Shown here piece after piece: positions 8,199-20,356 of a stretch of DNA of 64,000 nucleotides. The number at the start of each line of letters is the position of its first letter. Positions within the stretch are counted from its first letter, which is position 1. Under the pieces are notes generated by a model. It was not told where the DNA came from and ran no database searches. It was given only the letters and a program-made list of their open reading frames with translations. The stretch spans positions 1-64,000 of the forward strand of contig JAHDWP010000018.1 in the NCBI GenBank assembly GCA_023382715.1, written 5' to 3'. The stretch comes from Anaerolineae bacterium. Its GTDB lineage: Bacteria; Chloroflexota; Anaerolineae; Aggregatilineales; Aggregatilineaceae. The translations under genes and the position numbers were made by a program.

Positions 8199-9656
8199 AT
8201 GAGCCAACCTGATGCCCCACTGCCGACCACACTGGTCATTTTCGGCGCGTCCGGCGACCTGACCGAGCGCAAGTTGATCCCCGCCCTGTTCAGCCTGCAC
8301 CAGCGCGGGCGTCTGCCGGGGCGCTTACAGATTGTCGGCTCGGCGCGCAGCCCGTTCAGCGACGAGGACTTCCGCGCTCATCTGCGCAATGGAGTACAGC
8401 AATACGCCACGGAAAGCTTCAACGCTGCGGCCTGGGACCGCTTTGCAGCAGCGATCTCGTATCTGCGCGGTGATTCGAATGTGGCCGACGATTATGCGAA
8501 GCTGGCCGCGTTTCTGCGCGAAAAAGAGAACGGCCCGGCCAACCGGCTTTATTATCTGGCAGTCGCCCCGTCGCTCTACGCGCCCATCGTCGAGCACCTC
8601 GGCGCGGCGGATATGGTGCACGAAACGGACGGCTGGCGGCGCATCGTCGTCGAGAAGCCTTTCGGGCGCGATCTGGCCTCCGCCCACGCCCTGAACGACA
8701 CCATTCACCGCGTGTTCGCCGAGCACCAGGTCTATCGCATTGATCACTACCTGGGCAAAGAGACCGCGCAGAATGTCCTGTTCTTCCGCTTTGCCAACAC
8801 CATCTTTGAGCCGGTCTGGAACCGCAATTACGTGGATCACGTGCAGATCACCGTCGCCGAGACGGTGGACGTGGGGCACCGCGCCTCCTACTACGACCAC
8901 GCCGGGGTGCTGCGCGACATGTTCCAGAACCACCTGCTGCAACTGCTGGCGCTGGTGGCCATGGAACCACCCGCCTCGTTCAACGCCGACGCCTTGCGCA
9001 ACGAAAAGGTGAAGGTGCTCCGCGCCCTGCGCCCGGTAGAGCCGGGCAACCTCACCCTGGCCCAGTACGAGGGCTACCGCGATCTGAAGGGCGTCGCGCC
9101 CGGATCGAGCACGCCGACCTTCGCCGCGCTCAAGCTCTACGTGGATAACTGGCGCTGGCAGGGCGTGCCCTTCTACCTGCGTTCCGGCAAGGCCCTGGCG
9201 CGCAAAGTGAGCGAGATCGTCGTCGAGTTCAAGTGCCCGCCACACGTCATGTTCGACCGCCCCACCGGCGACTGCTTCCCGCCCAACGTGCTCTCGCTGT
9301 GCATTCAGCCCGACGAGGGTATTCACCTGCAATTTCAGGCCAAGGTGCCCAGCTCGCAGCAGGACACGCGCTCGGTGGATATGGAGTTCCATTACCGCTC
9401 GTCGTTCGGGAACGGCAAGCTGCCCGACGCCTACGAGCGCCTGCTGCTCGACGCGCTGCTCGGCGACGCTTCGCTGTTCACGCGCAGCGACGAGATCGAG
9501 TCGGCCTGGCGGCTGATTGACCCGATTCTGGACGGGCGAGAAGGTACGGAAGCGCTCATCGTGGCTCCGTATGCGCCGGGCAGCATGGGGCCGGTGGAAA
9601 GCGACGATTTCCTGGCGCGCGATGGGCGTCTGTGGCGGCAGGGTTGTGATGACTAG
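8199..9656 (+). CDS. zwf: Glucose-6-phosphate 1-dehydrogenase
   Basis: First enzyme of the oxidative pentose phosphate pathway: glucose 6-phosphate to 6-phosphogluconolactone, making NADPH. At 485 aa it has normal length. The cofactor loop GASGDLTERKL is at residues 16-26, the EKPFGRDL block near 152, and the active-site signature RIDHYLGKE at 180-188, including the catalytic His and substrate Lys. The ATG at 8199 has GAGAGGAGC upstream. pgl follows after 126 bp, separated by a hairpin-forming repeat, and gnd is 48 kb further on in the window. Confidence 0.97.
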   Translation: MSQPDAPLPTTLVIFGASGDLTERKLIPALFSLHQRGRLPGRLQIVGSARSPFSDEDFRAHLRNGVQQYATESFNAAAWDRFAAAISYLRGDSNVADDYAKLAAFLREKENGPANRLYYLAVAPSLYAPIVEHLGAADMVHETDGWRRIVVEKPFGRDLASAHALNDTIHRVFAEHQVYRIDHYLGKETAQNVLFFRFANTIFEPVWNRNYVDHVQITVAETVDVGHRASYYDHAGVLRDMFQNHLLQLLALVAMEPPASFNADALRNEKVKVLRALRPVEPGNLTLAQYEGYRDLKGVAPGSSTPTFAALKLYVDNWRWQGVPFYLRSGKALARKVSEIVVEFKCPPHVMFDRPTGDCFPPNVLSLCIQPDEGIHLQFQAKVPSSQQDTRSVDMEFHYRSSFGNGKLPDAYERLLLDALLGDASLFTRSDEIESAWRLIDPILDGREGTEALIVAPYAPGSMGPVESDDFLARDGRLWRQGCDD

Positions 9657-9662
9657 AGCGAA

Positions 9663-9771
9663 GAGAGTGATCAGCGGTCAGCTATCAGCAGTCAGCTATC
9701 AGTGAGAGCGACACGGCAACCGTGCTCCTGATCGCTGAAGGCTGATGACTGTTAACTGATGGCTGTTCTCA
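9663..9771. repeat. Imperfect inverted repeat of TCAGC units between zwf and pgl
   Basis: The left arm (about 9668-9705) is built of repeated ATCAGC/GTCAGC words. The right arm (about 9729-9766) carries the complementary GCTGA/GCTGATGACTGTTAACTGATGG words, so the RNA could fold into a long imperfect hairpin. It resembles the family E elements in size and position. It may reduce read-through into pgl. Confidence 0.5.
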
Positions 9772-9782
9772 CAGGAGGGACT

Positions 9783-10526
9783 GTGGACGAGCACGATCTC
9801 GAAGTCGTCGCTGACGGCGAGACTCTGGCCCGCAAGGCCGCCGGATACGTCGTGCGCCTCGCCGGAGAAGCCATCGCCGCGCGCGGACGGTTCAGCATCG
9901 GGCTGTCGGGCGGCTCAACGCCGCGCGCCCTGTTCAGGCGGCTGGCAAGCCCCGCCTGGGCGTCGCGCATAGACTGGGCGCGCGTGCACGTCTTCTGGGG
10001 CGACGAGCGCTGCGTCCCGCCCGATGACGCCGCGAGCAATTACCGGCTGGCGCGCGAGACGCTGCTCAGCCGCGTGCCGCTGCCGCCGGAGCACAGCCAT
10101 CGCATCGCGGGCGAGCTGGCCCCCGCCGAAGCCGCCCGGCGCTACGAGGCGGAACTGCGCGCCTTCTTTAGCAGCGGCGAGTCAGCGACGCCGCAGCCGC
10201 GCTTCGACCTGCTGCTGTTGGGCATGGGCGACGACGGGCACACCGCCTCGCTGTTCCCCGGCACGGCGGCGCTGCACGAGACGGAGCGCTGGGCGATCGA
10301 GAACTATGTCCCCCGGCTGGACTCCTGGCGGATCACGCTGACCGTCCCGGCCATCAACGCGGCGGCGCACGCCATCTTTCTGGTGAGCGGCGCAGCCAAA
10401 GCCGAGACGCTGCGGGCAGTGCTGCACGGCCCGCGCCAGCCGGAAATCTATCCCGCGCAGCTTGTGCAGCCCCAGGCGGGCCGCCTGCTGTGGCTGGTGG
10501 ATCGGGCGGCGACCACGCGCCTGTGA
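9783..10526 (+). CDS. pgl: 6-phosphogluconolactonase
   Basis: Hydrolyses 6-phosphogluconolactone to 6-phosphogluconate, the step after zwf. The protein is 247 aa from GTG 9783, which is preceded by a strong AGGAGGGA (9773-9780); the ATG at 9759 is less likely because it lies upstream of that site. Motifs: SGGSTPRALF at 42-51, FWGDERCVPPDD with the invariant acidic residues near 75, and GMGDDGHTASLFPG near 150, which contains the catalytic His. It is the glucosamine-6-phosphate-isomerase-like (SOL/DevB) type of lactonase. Confidence 0.95.
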   Translation: MDEHDLEVVADGETLARKAAGYVVRLAGEAIAARGRFSIGLSGGSTPRALFRRLASPAWASRIDWARVHVFWGDERCVPPDDAASNYRLARETLLSRVPLPPEHSHRIAGELAPAEAARRYEAELRAFFSSGESATPQPRFDLLLLGMGDDGHTASLFPGTAALHETERWAIENYVPRLDSWRITLTVPAINAAAHAIFLVSGAAKAETLRAVLHGPRQPEIYPAQLVQPQAGRLLWLVDRAATTRL

Positions 10527-10562
10527 GCGGCGGGGTGTATATCATTTCTGGGGCAGAAGATC

Positions 10563-10672
10563 ACCGCTGAGGCGCAGAGAGCGCAGAGAAAAGATAGTGT
10601 GGAGAGGGTGTTAGCTCTTCTCCGCGTCCTCTGCGGTTCAGGCATTGCGCCCCGTCGCGGAAAACACTCGTA
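10563..10672. repeat. Family D palindromic intergenic repeat
   Basis: The left arm (ACCGCTGAGGCGCAGAGAG then CGCAGAGAA) and right arm (CTTCTCCGCGTCCTCTGCGG) are complementary. They are followed by a family-specific tail TCAGGCATTGCGCCCCGTCG. The same unit recurs at six other places in this window. Confidence 0.75.
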
Positions 10673-10684
10673 CGGCGCGTGTTC

Positions 10685-10713
10685 TTGCACTACGCCCCGT
10701 CCGGCACTACACT
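10685..10713 (+). promoter_or_regulatory. Sigma-70 type promoter for the solute-binding protein
   Basis: TTGCAC (10685-10690) and TACACT (10708-10713) are separated by 17 bp. This puts the transcription start about 50 bp before the ATG at 10772, which has its own GTAGAGGAGAGA ribosome site. Confidence 0.55.
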
Positions 10714-10771
10714 TAAGGCACCTATAAATACACGTGTGCGCCTGGTATACCCGGTAGAGGAGAGAATACAG

Positions 10772-12304
10772 ATGTTTCGGAAAGCGACCTTCGCAGGACT
10801 GATCCTGATCGCCATGCTCGCCGTCTCGTTTCTGCCGGCGGGCGCGGCAGGGCCAGTGTACCCGGACCTGCCCGATCTGGGCGGTCAGGAGATCGTGATC
10901 GCCGTCGAGAACCTGTACACGCCCTTCCAGTTCGAGAACCCCCAGACGGGCGAGATCATGGGCTATGAGTACGACCTGGTCGAGGAAATCTGCCAGCGCA
11001 TCAACTGCACGCCGGTCTATGAATTCGTCTCCTGGGATGTGATGGTCACCTCCGTCGGCGAGGGCCAGTTCGACATGGGCATGACCGGCATCAGCATCAT
11101 CGAGGAACGCAAGGAGATAGTGGACTTCTCCGATCCCTACATCAACCTCCAGCAGTTCCTGCTCGTCCGCGCCGACGAAGACCGCTTTGCCAATATGGAC
11201 GAGTTCGCCGCCGATGACAGCCTGCTGCTCGGCGTGCAGGCCGGCACCGCTGGCTTCTTCGTCACCCTCGACGCCGTGCCCGACGAAGCTCGCCGCGTCG
11301 TCTACACCGAGTTCGGCGCGCTCGTCCAGGCGCTCATCGTCGGCGACGTGGACGCCATCCCTGTGGATGCTGCCTCCGCGCGCGGCTTCATCAGCACCAC
11401 CGGCGGCGCGGTCAAGACCGCCGGCGACGCCATCTCCGACGACGAGATGGGCTTCATCTTCCCCAAGGACAGCGACCTGGTTGAGCCGCTGAACGCCGCC
11501 ATCGCCAGCCTCAAGCAGGACGGCTTTCTCGATTTCCTGATGAACAAGTGGTTCTTCGACTACAACCCGGAGACGGGCGAACTCTACGCCGACCTGCCCG
11601 ACCTGGGCGGTCAGACGATCACGATTGCCGTCGAGAACCTGTACACGCCCTTCCAGTTCGAAGAAGCCACCACCGGCGAGGTCATGGGCTATGAGTACGA
11701 CCTGGTTGAGGAAATCTGCTGGCGCATCAACTGCACGGTAGATTACCAGATCGTCTCCTGGGACGTGATGATCGCCTCGGTCGGCGAAGGCCAGTTCGAC
11801 ATGGGCATGACCGGCATCAGCATCATCGAGGAACGCAAGGAGATAGTGGACTTCTCCGATCCCTACATCAACCTCCAGCAGTTCCTGCTCGTCCGCGCCG
11901 ACGAAGACCGCTTTGCCAATATGGACGAGTTCGCCGCCGATGACAGCCTGCTGCTCGGCGTGCAGGCCGGCACCGCTGGCTTCTTCGTCACCCTCGACGC
12001 CGTGCCCGACGAAGCTCGCCGCGTCGTCTACACCGAGTTCGGCGCGCTCGTCCAGGCGCTCATCGTCGGCGACGTGGACGCCATCCCTGTGGATGCTGCC
12101 TCCGCGCGCGGCTTCATCAGCACCACCGGCGGCGCGGTCAAGACCGTCGGCGATGCCATCTCCGACGACGAGATGGGCTTCATCTTCCCCAAGGACAGCG
12201 ACCTGGTCGCCCCGTTGAACGCCGCCATCGCCAGCGTCAAGCAGGACGGCTTTCTCGATTTCCTGATGAACAAGTGGTTCTTCGACTACCAACCGCCCGC
12301 GTAG
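10772..12304 (+). CDS. Secreted solute-binding protein with two tandem SBP_bac_3 domains
   Basis: A 510-aa protein: signal peptide (1 to about 27, hydrophobic LILIAMLAVSFL), then two consecutive periplasmic-binding domains of family 3 (amino-acid type), starting near residues 29 and 271. Each repeats the core IAVENLYTPFQFE, GYEYDLVEEIC, MTGISIIEERK and FDFSDPY-like segments. The offset between copies is exactly 726 bp (242 codons). The DNA is identical over 11063-11420 versus 11789-12146, while the first 190 bp of each unit have diverged. There is no lipobox cysteine, so how it stays at the cell surface is unclear. No ABC permease or ATPase gene is adjacent. The ligand is unknown; polar amino acids are typical for the family. 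Confidence 0.9.
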   Translation: MFRKATFAGLILIAMLAVSFLPAGAAGPVYPDLPDLGGQEIVIAVENLYTPFQFENPQTGEIMGYEYDLVEEICQRINCTPVYEFVSWDVMVTSVGEGQFDMGMTGISIIEERKEIVDFSDPYINLQQFLLVRADEDRFANMDEFAADDSLLLGVQAGTAGFFVTLDAVPDEARRVVYTEFGALVQALIVGDVDAIPVDAASARGFISTTGGAVKTAGDAISDDEMGFIFPKDSDLVEPLNAAIASLKQDGFLDFLMNKWFFDYNPETGELYADLPDLGGQTITIAVENLYTPFQFEEATTGEVMGYEYDLVEEICWRINCTVDYQIVSWDVMIASVGEGQFDMGMTGISIIEERKEIVDFSDPYINLQQFLLVRADEDRFANMDEFAADDSLLLGVQAGTAGFFVTLDAVPDEARRVVYTEFGALVQALIVGDVDAIPVDAASARGFISTTGGAVKTVGDAISDDEMGFIFPKDSDLVAPLNAAIASVKQDGFLDFLMNKWFFDYQPPA

Positions 12305-15300
12305 GGACGGCTGCGCGCTGAGTTCCGGGGCGGGTGCATTCGGTGCGCCCGCCCCGGCTGCTATCCGAGATCGTGTCGTGAGCGCCCCACTCCCCGATCA
12401 TCCATCCTTTGCCCGCACCCGGCGAACCCTCTACAATCACGAGTAGAGATGTGCTATGCTGCACAGCAGGCACAATGAGCCAACCAGGCGCGGGAGCGTG
12501 CGGGATGAACCTCAGCGAGCGGACTACTAACGGCGTGGTCGTCATCATCCTCAACGGGCGTATTGACACGGACGGCGCAGTGGCGCTGGATGAAGCATTG
12601 CGCGCCAGGCTGGAAGCAGATCAGTACCAGATGGTGCTCGACATGGCGGGGGTGCAGTACGTCAACAGCGCGGCTCTGCGCAGCCTGGCCGAGGCGATTC
12701 TCACCTGCCGCGAGCACGGGGGCGATCTGAAGCTGGTAGCGCTGCAACCCAGGGTGCGGCGTGTGCTACAGATCGTGGGCTTCGACCGCTATTCGGCCAT
12801 CTACGAGACGCAGCAGGCAGCGCTGGCCGCTTTCTGACCCGCAGAGCAGCGCCGCAGAGCGTCACCGCAGAGACGCAGAGGGCGCAGAGAAGAACATAAG
12901 ATTCAGAAAGTACAAGAATGTACTTACCCGTCTTTCCACTGCTTTCTCTGCGCCTCTGCGGTTCCAGGAACCCTCCCCAACGTAAGGGGCGCGTGCACAA
13001 CCTGTCAGGCGGTAGGGGTGTATTGCCATACGCCCCTACGGGACCTCACCTCGCTGGGTGTCGAGCGAGTCACTGACAACCTTTGCACACACCCGCGCGA
13101 GAGGGTGCGTGCAAAACCTGTCAGGCAGGGGCGCAGCAGAGCAGCGCCCTGGTTTACCTCACCCCCGCTCGGCGCTAACGCGCCTCGCCGCCCCCTCTCC
13201 ATTCGAATGGAGAGGGGGCAAGCCGAGCGTAGCGAGGCTGGGGGTGAGGTCAATGCCCTGCGTCCAGCGAGTCACTGACAACCTTTGCACACACCCGCGT
13301 GAGACGCCCCCGACGTGTCACGCGAAAAGATGTTACAATCAAAATGTCCCACCTACAACGCAGCAGCAGTACGGCAGGCGTGCAGACTGGCAGCGCGCGG
13401 GTTTAAGGAACCTTTAACAGGGTTTAACGAAACTGCCATGACAGCTACCGGCAACGCGCTATGATCGGGCCGCGCTCAGCCGTTCGGTAGGGAGAACGCC
13501 CTGATGAAGAAAATTCTGCTGGTCGAAGACGATGACACGCTGCGCAAGACGCTGGCCTACAACCTCTCCCAGGAAGGGTACAAGGTCCTCCAGAGCGGTG
13601 ACGGGGCCGAGGCGCTCGACCTGGCGCGCGGTCACTCGCCCGACCTGATCGTGCTGGACGTGATGCTGCCCTCGCTCGACGGTCTGTCGGTTTGTCGCAT
13701 TCTTCGCAACGAATCGGATGTCCCCATCATCATGCTGACCGCGCGCAGCGGTGAAGTCGATCGCATCGTCGGCCTGGAGATTGGCGCTGACGACTACATC
13801 GTCAAGCCGTTCAGCCTGGGCGAGTTCCTGGCCCGCGTGCGCGCCATCCTGCGCCGTGCTCCCTCAGCACGCGCCGTTGCCGACCGCCTAGAGAGCGGCG
13901 ACCTGGTGCTGGACCTGATCGCCCGCAAAGCCACGCGCGGCGGCGCAGAATTACGCATGACGCACAAAGAGTTCGACCTGCTGGCCACCCTGATGCGCAA
14001 CCAGGGAGCCGTGCTCTCGCGCGACCTGCTGCTGGACCGCGTGTGGGGCTATGACATCAGCGGGCAGACAAAGACCGTAGACGTGCACGTGCGCTGGCTG
14101 CGCGAGAAGATCGAAGACGAGCCATCGCACCCGCGCCGAATTGTCACGGTGCGCGGCATTGGCTACCGCTTCGAAGGATAGACGCCCTCGATGCTCCCCT
14201 GGATGATCGCTGCGCTTGCGCTGCTGACCGCTTTCGCCCTGGCCGTCCTGGTGATCCGTCTGCGCGCCGACCAGCGCGTGGCAACAGCGGATCGCGCCCA
14301 TCAACGGCAGGCGCACGTCCAGGCTTCGGCGCAGGCCGAAGTGCTGAAGGCCGCGATCATGAAGGGCGTTGAGGACGCCCTGCTCATCCTCGACGCCGAT
14401 CTGACCATCGTCGAGACCAACGAGTCCGCGCGGCGGTTGTTCGGCCAGCACCTGGCCGGCAAGACGCTCATGAGCGCGCTGCGCCAGCCCGACCTGGAAG
14501 TCCTGTTCCACGACGCGCGCCGCGTGCGCAACGAGACGGTCGAGCGGCGTATCGAGCTGGACCATCGCATTTTTCACGCGCGCGCCCTGGCGCTGTCCGC
14601 CCCCGACTCTGAGTTCGAGGTCATGACCCTGCGCGACGTGACGCAGCTCCAACGGCTGGAGCGCGCCCGCCGTGAGATGGTGTCGAACATCTCGCACGAG
14701 CTTGGCACGCCCATCACGTCCATCGGCCTGCTGGCCGAAACCCTGCTCAACGTCGCCGAGCGCGAAAAGCCCAAACGCCTGCGCAAGATGGCCAAAGACA
14801 TCCGCCGCGAGACGGATACGCTGAGGCACCTGGTTCAGGAGATGCGCGACCTCTCGCTGATCGAGTCCGGCCAGATGCCCATCCGCCTGACGCCCACGCC
14901 TCTGCTGCCCATCGTCACCCACACCCTGCAGCAGCTTGAGTCGCTGGCCGAGAACAAAGAACAGGTGGTCACCGTTGATGTGCCCGCCGATACCGCTGTG
15001 CTGGCCGACGATGTCCAGATTCAGCGCGCGCTGAAGAACATCGTCCACAACGCCATCAAGTTCACGCCCAGGGGCGGGCACATCCGCATCAGCGCCCGGC
15101 GCAGCGACACCGAGGCGGTGCTCGCCGTGTCCGACGACGGCCCCGGCATCCCTGCCGAAGACCTGTCGCGGATTTTCGAGCGCTTCTTTCAGGTGGATCG
15201 GGCGCGGCGCGAGGGCACCGGGCTGGGGTTGGCCATCGTGCGCCACATCGTGCGTGCGCACGGCGGGCGGGCGTGGGCAGAGAGCGCGGAAGGGCAAGGC

Positions 15301-18300
15301 GCTACCTTCTACATCACCCTTCCCCTGGTCGGCGCGGAGACCGAAGACGCCCCGGATACGCCAGATTGGTGATTGATGGTGATTGGTTGTTGGTGATTGG
15401 TCAGGGCAGGTTCGTGTACCGCCCGCGTTCTACCAACAACCAATCACCCATCACCCGCTCCGTCACAGCCAGGGCAGCGACTCACGCCCCTGGCTGGGCA
15501 GGCTGCCCGGCGCGGACTCGCGCACCAGGGCCGACCGCCCGATGGCCCCTTCCCAGGCCACCAGGCCGTAGCCGCGCGCGTAATAGTAACGCTCGAAGGG
15601 CGTCGGCTGGGGCTTGCCGCCCACGTCCTCATAGGCAGCCAGCACTGCCACGTCGTCCAGGATGACGCCGCTGGACAGGGTGAATGTCTTGTACACCGCC
15701 TCCAGCGCGACCCATGTGACGTGGACAAACGTCTTGCCCGGCACGGCAGCGCCGTCGCTCTTGCGCCGGAACACGACCTGCGGCATCCGCTGGAACGGCA
15801 CCCCAACCGTCATCTTGCGCGGAATCCAGGGGCTGCCATACTGCCCGTTTTCAGTCAGCGTGTAGACCTCGCCGCCGCCGGGCGACGTGTCGGTGCCCCG
15901 GTAGATGAAGTGCTCATCTGCCCACAGCTCTTCCCACTCGCCGTGTTTGACATGGTAGAATCTGGCCCCTTCGGTCTGCGTCTGCACGCGCTGGCGCGCG
16001 CCGCCGATCCAGTCGCAGGCCAGCTCATAGACGCGCCCGTCGCCGCGCAGAAACTCCACCATGTCATACGTCTGGCTGGGGTCTATCACGTCAATCAGCA
16101 CGAACAGGTCATAGTCGAAGAAACGCCCCTGTGGATCGCGGCCCTTCCACGTGCTCCTGTGCGGGCCAGGGGCCTGGGGGGCGGTCAGCAGCAGCGATAG
16201 CTCGGCCACATCGCCCGGCTTGATGGGCGGCAGGGGCACGCTGTCCGGCCCGTCCAGTTTGTCGTCGCTGAAGAAGGCCAACGCGAACCCCGGCCCCCAG
16301 GTCGTCGTGCCGGTGTTGCGCACGCGCCACGTCTTGACAAAGGCTTCGCCAGGATGCAGCGCCGCTCCATCGGGGATGGTGACATCGGCCACGTAGCTCA
16401 GCTCGCTTAACTGTGGCGATGGCTGCGCCGGATCGCTGACCTGGATGAGCGCGTACAGATCGAACTCGAAGAAGCCGCCCTGCGGGTTGCGCGGCTTCCA
16501 CGTGCTGCGCTGCAAGCCGGGCGTGTCCGGCGCGACCAGCGGGACGGACACTTCCACCACATCGCCCGGCGCAGCGGGTGGCAGCGGCACGCTCTGCGGG
16601 CCGCCCATGCGCTCATCGCCGAAGAAAGCCAGGGTGTAGCCCGGCCCCCAGGTCGTCTCACCGGAGTTGCGCACGCGCCAGGTTTTGACGAATGGCTCGC
16701 CCGCTTCCATCGCCGTCTCGTCGAAGACCGTGACATCGGCCAGCCAGCGCAGCTCGTCCAGCTTCTGGGCGCGGGCGACCGTGCGCGGCACCTGAATCTC
16801 GGCGTACTGCTCGTGCTCGAAGAGCTTGCCGGCGGCGTTCGCCAGCTTCCACGTGCTGCGGTGCCGCCCCGCCTCTTTCGGCGCGCACAGCCGCACCGTC
16901 AACTCCACGATCTCGCCCGGCTTGACCGCGCGCGGCAGCGGGACGCTCTCTGGACCGCCCATCGGGTTGTCGGCGACGAAACGCAGCGTGTAATCGGTCG
17001 TCCAGGTCGTTGTGCCAGTGTTGCGCACGCGCCAGGTCTTAACGAACGTCGCGCCCGGCTTGATCACGGTGCCATCGGGCACGGTCAGGTCGGCCACGTA
17101 GGACGCCTCGTCGAAAGCTGCGACAGCCTTGACCGCGATCTCGGCGTAGAACGTGTTGGGGAACGGCTGGCCGTCTGGCCCGCGAAGCTGCCAGGTGCTG
17201 CGCTGGCGGCCCGCCTCGGCGGGGGCGGTCAGCTTGACGCTGACGTTCACCGCCTGGCCGGGCAGGACGGGGACGGCGGCCAGCGTGATCTGATCCGGAG
17301 CGCCCATCTGCGCCCCGCCGGCGAAGACAAGCTCGGTGCCCGTGCCCCAGGTCGTGTTGCCCGTGTTGCGCAGCCGCCACGTCTTGAGAAACGTCTGGCC
17401 CGGCTGCATCTTCGTCCCATCGGGGATGGTCACGTCGGCCACGAAGGACGCCTCGCTGAACGAAGGGACTGTTCCGGAGCGGAGAAACGGCTCTGGGTCC
17501 ACCACGTCGTCCACCGTGTAATCGGCCAGCCCGTGTCCGATATGCTGTAGCGTGAGGTGCAGGTGAATGCCGGTCGAGAAGCCGGTCGTGCCCGCCACGC
17601 CGATCTTCTGCCCGGCCAGGACGAACTGCCCCTCGCGCACGCTGGTCGCCGACAGGTGGCCGTACCAGGTCACATAAACCTGATCGCCCCAGTCGTGCGC
17701 AATGCGCACGTAGTGGCCGTACCCGTGCGGGCTGAAGGCCACCCGATCCACAACCCCGCGCTGGGCGGCCAGCACGGCCACCGGGCTGCCCTGGGCGTCA
17801 AGGGCCATCAGGTCTACGCCCTCGTGAAGCTGCTTCTTGGTGGGGGCGAAGGTGTACGTGCGCGGCGCGTTGAAGCGATCGGTGATGACCAGGCTGCGCG
17901 CGCACGGATTGACAAGGAAGAAGGGTGGTAAGCCGGACATGGCAGCGACTCCTCGCCCTCACGGGCCTGGCCGCGAGACAACATGCAGGGATCGTCGTAT
18001 GACTTGATACTAAGGGAAATCTTGTGACCATGCAATCGCCCGGCGCATCTGGCGGCGCGGAGCACGTCCTCGCCCAGGTAGCGGCCTGTTGGCCGGCGAT
18101 GTGAGGGGTTGCGCCTTCGCGTTCTTTGCCCCGGCCAGGAGATCGTGTAAAGTGGGCAGGAAAGCTGCCGCCCCGTCCACAAGGAGCGCTCCGTCATGGC
18201 GCGAAACGCCCTGCTTCTGCTGACCGTCTGCCTGCTCGCGTGCGCAGGGCTGATGCCGGCGCGCGCTCAGGCTAACCCCGACGCCTGGACCGCTTACGAG

Positions 18301-20321
18301 CTGAACCTGCGCGCCGGGCCGGGCAGCGCCCAGCCAGTGCTGGCTGTCCTGCCGCCGGGCACTGCTGTGCTGGCGGAGGCACGCAGCGCGGACTCGGCCT
18401 GGCTGCTGGTGCGGACTATAGATGACGCCTGGCGGGGCTGGGTCGCGGCGGCGTACCTGGAATACGCGCCCGGTGTGCTTGTGGCGCGCCTGCCGGAAAG
18501 CAGCGAGATCGTAGGGGGTGTGACACCAGCCGGCGACGAGACTGCTCCAGAAGTCTCTCCTGGGAGCGACCCGGCCATCCCACCCAGCGGCACGCTGGTG
18601 AGCCAGGAGCTGATCTACGACTCCGGGCACTCACAGTACTACCGGATCACCTATTGGAGCGACGGCCTGCGTGTTGCGGGCTTCCTGGGCCGTCCCGCTG
18701 GCGACGGCCCGTTCCCCGCCATCATCTACAACCGGGGCGGCGTGTGGGACCAGGGGGCGCTCAGCGGGCGCGAGCTGGTCCCGCTGGTGGAGGCGGGCTA
18801 CGTGGCGGTTGGCTCTCAGTATCGCGGTAACGCGGGCAGCGAAGGCGCGGAGACGTTCGGCTCTGGCGACGTGAGCGATGTGCTCAACCTGATTGCCCTG
18901 GTGCAGCAGATGCCCATTGTTGATCCGGGCCGGATCGGCATGTTTGGCGCTTCGCGCGGCGGCATGGTCACCTACCTGGTGCTCAAGGAAGAGACGCTGC
19001 GCGGGACACGCGCGATCAGGGCTGCGGCGACGGTCGGCGGGCTGACCGATCTGTTTATGTGGCGCGACGACAACCCCGATGTCGCGTATGTGGCTTTCTC
19101 ACCCGTCGGCGCCTACCCTGAGACAGCGCCCGATCAGTTCGTCGCCCGATCGGCGGTCTTCTGGCCGGAGCTGATCAACACGCCGCTGCTGTTGCTGCAC
19201 GGCGGGGCAGATGCCATCGTCTCGCCGCAGCAGTCGCGCGTGCTGGCCGAACGCTTGCAGCAGGCGGGCAAACAGGTTCAGCTTGTAATCTTCGAGGGCG
19301 ACAACCATGCGCTGGAAGGCCAGCTAGGGGGATTGCTGCCAGCGCTGGGCTGGTTCCAGCAGTTCTTCGGCGGTGATGGCGCCGACCGCACCTTCGACGC
19401 GCACTGGGACGACATCCTGGCGACCAACCAGTGGTTCTGGGAGCACGGCTACCACTAGAGCGCGTCGGCGGGAGTTCGCCGATAGGCGTTCGCTGGCGCC
19501 CCCCACCCCAGACCCCTTCCCCGCAAGGAGGAAGAGGCTGAAGGCCTGCGCTATGTTCCCTTCCCCCCTCGTGGGGGAAGGGCCGGGGATGGGGGGCTGG
19601 ACCAGGCCAAACCGTATCCCTATTTCCGCCTCGATGCACTAGCACAGGCTAGTGGAAGTCCGCCGGCAGTTGCTCGCTATCCTTCCCCGCCCCAAGCCCC
19701 TCCCCCACAAGGAGGAAGGGGCTTAAAGCCTGCGCTCTTCTCCCTTCCCCTCTCGCAGGGAAAGGGGAGCAGCCTCGCCCTCAGGCGCTCATGTTGTTGA
19801 TCAGCGCGGTGGCGAACTCGCTCGTCCTGACCTCAGTCGCCCCATCCATCTGGCGGGCGAAATCGTAAGTGACCGTCTTCTGCTGGATCGTGCGCTCGTA
19901 GGCCGCCTTGATCAGGTCAGCCGCTTCCCACCACCCCAGGAACTCCAGCATCATCACCCCGCTGAGCAGCAGCGAGCCGGGGTTGACTCGATCCTGGCCG
20001 GCGTACTTGGGCGCAGTGCCGTGTGTCGCCTCGAAGAGCATCACCTGGTCGCCGATGTTGGCCCCCGGCGCGATGCCCACCCCGCCCACCTGCGCCGCCA
20101 GCGCGTCCGACAAATAGTCGCCGTTCAGGTTCGGCGCGACGATCACATCGAACTCCGCCGGGCGCAGCAGCACGTGCTGGAAGATGATGTCGGCGATGCG
20201 GTCTTTGACGACGATCTTGCCCTCCGGCTGCACCCCGCCGTACTTATCCCACAGCTCATCCTCGGTGAGGGTGTGCTCGCCGAACTCGTCGCGGGCCACT
20301 TCGTAGCACCAGGTGCGGAAC

Positions 20322-20356
<35 letters not shown>
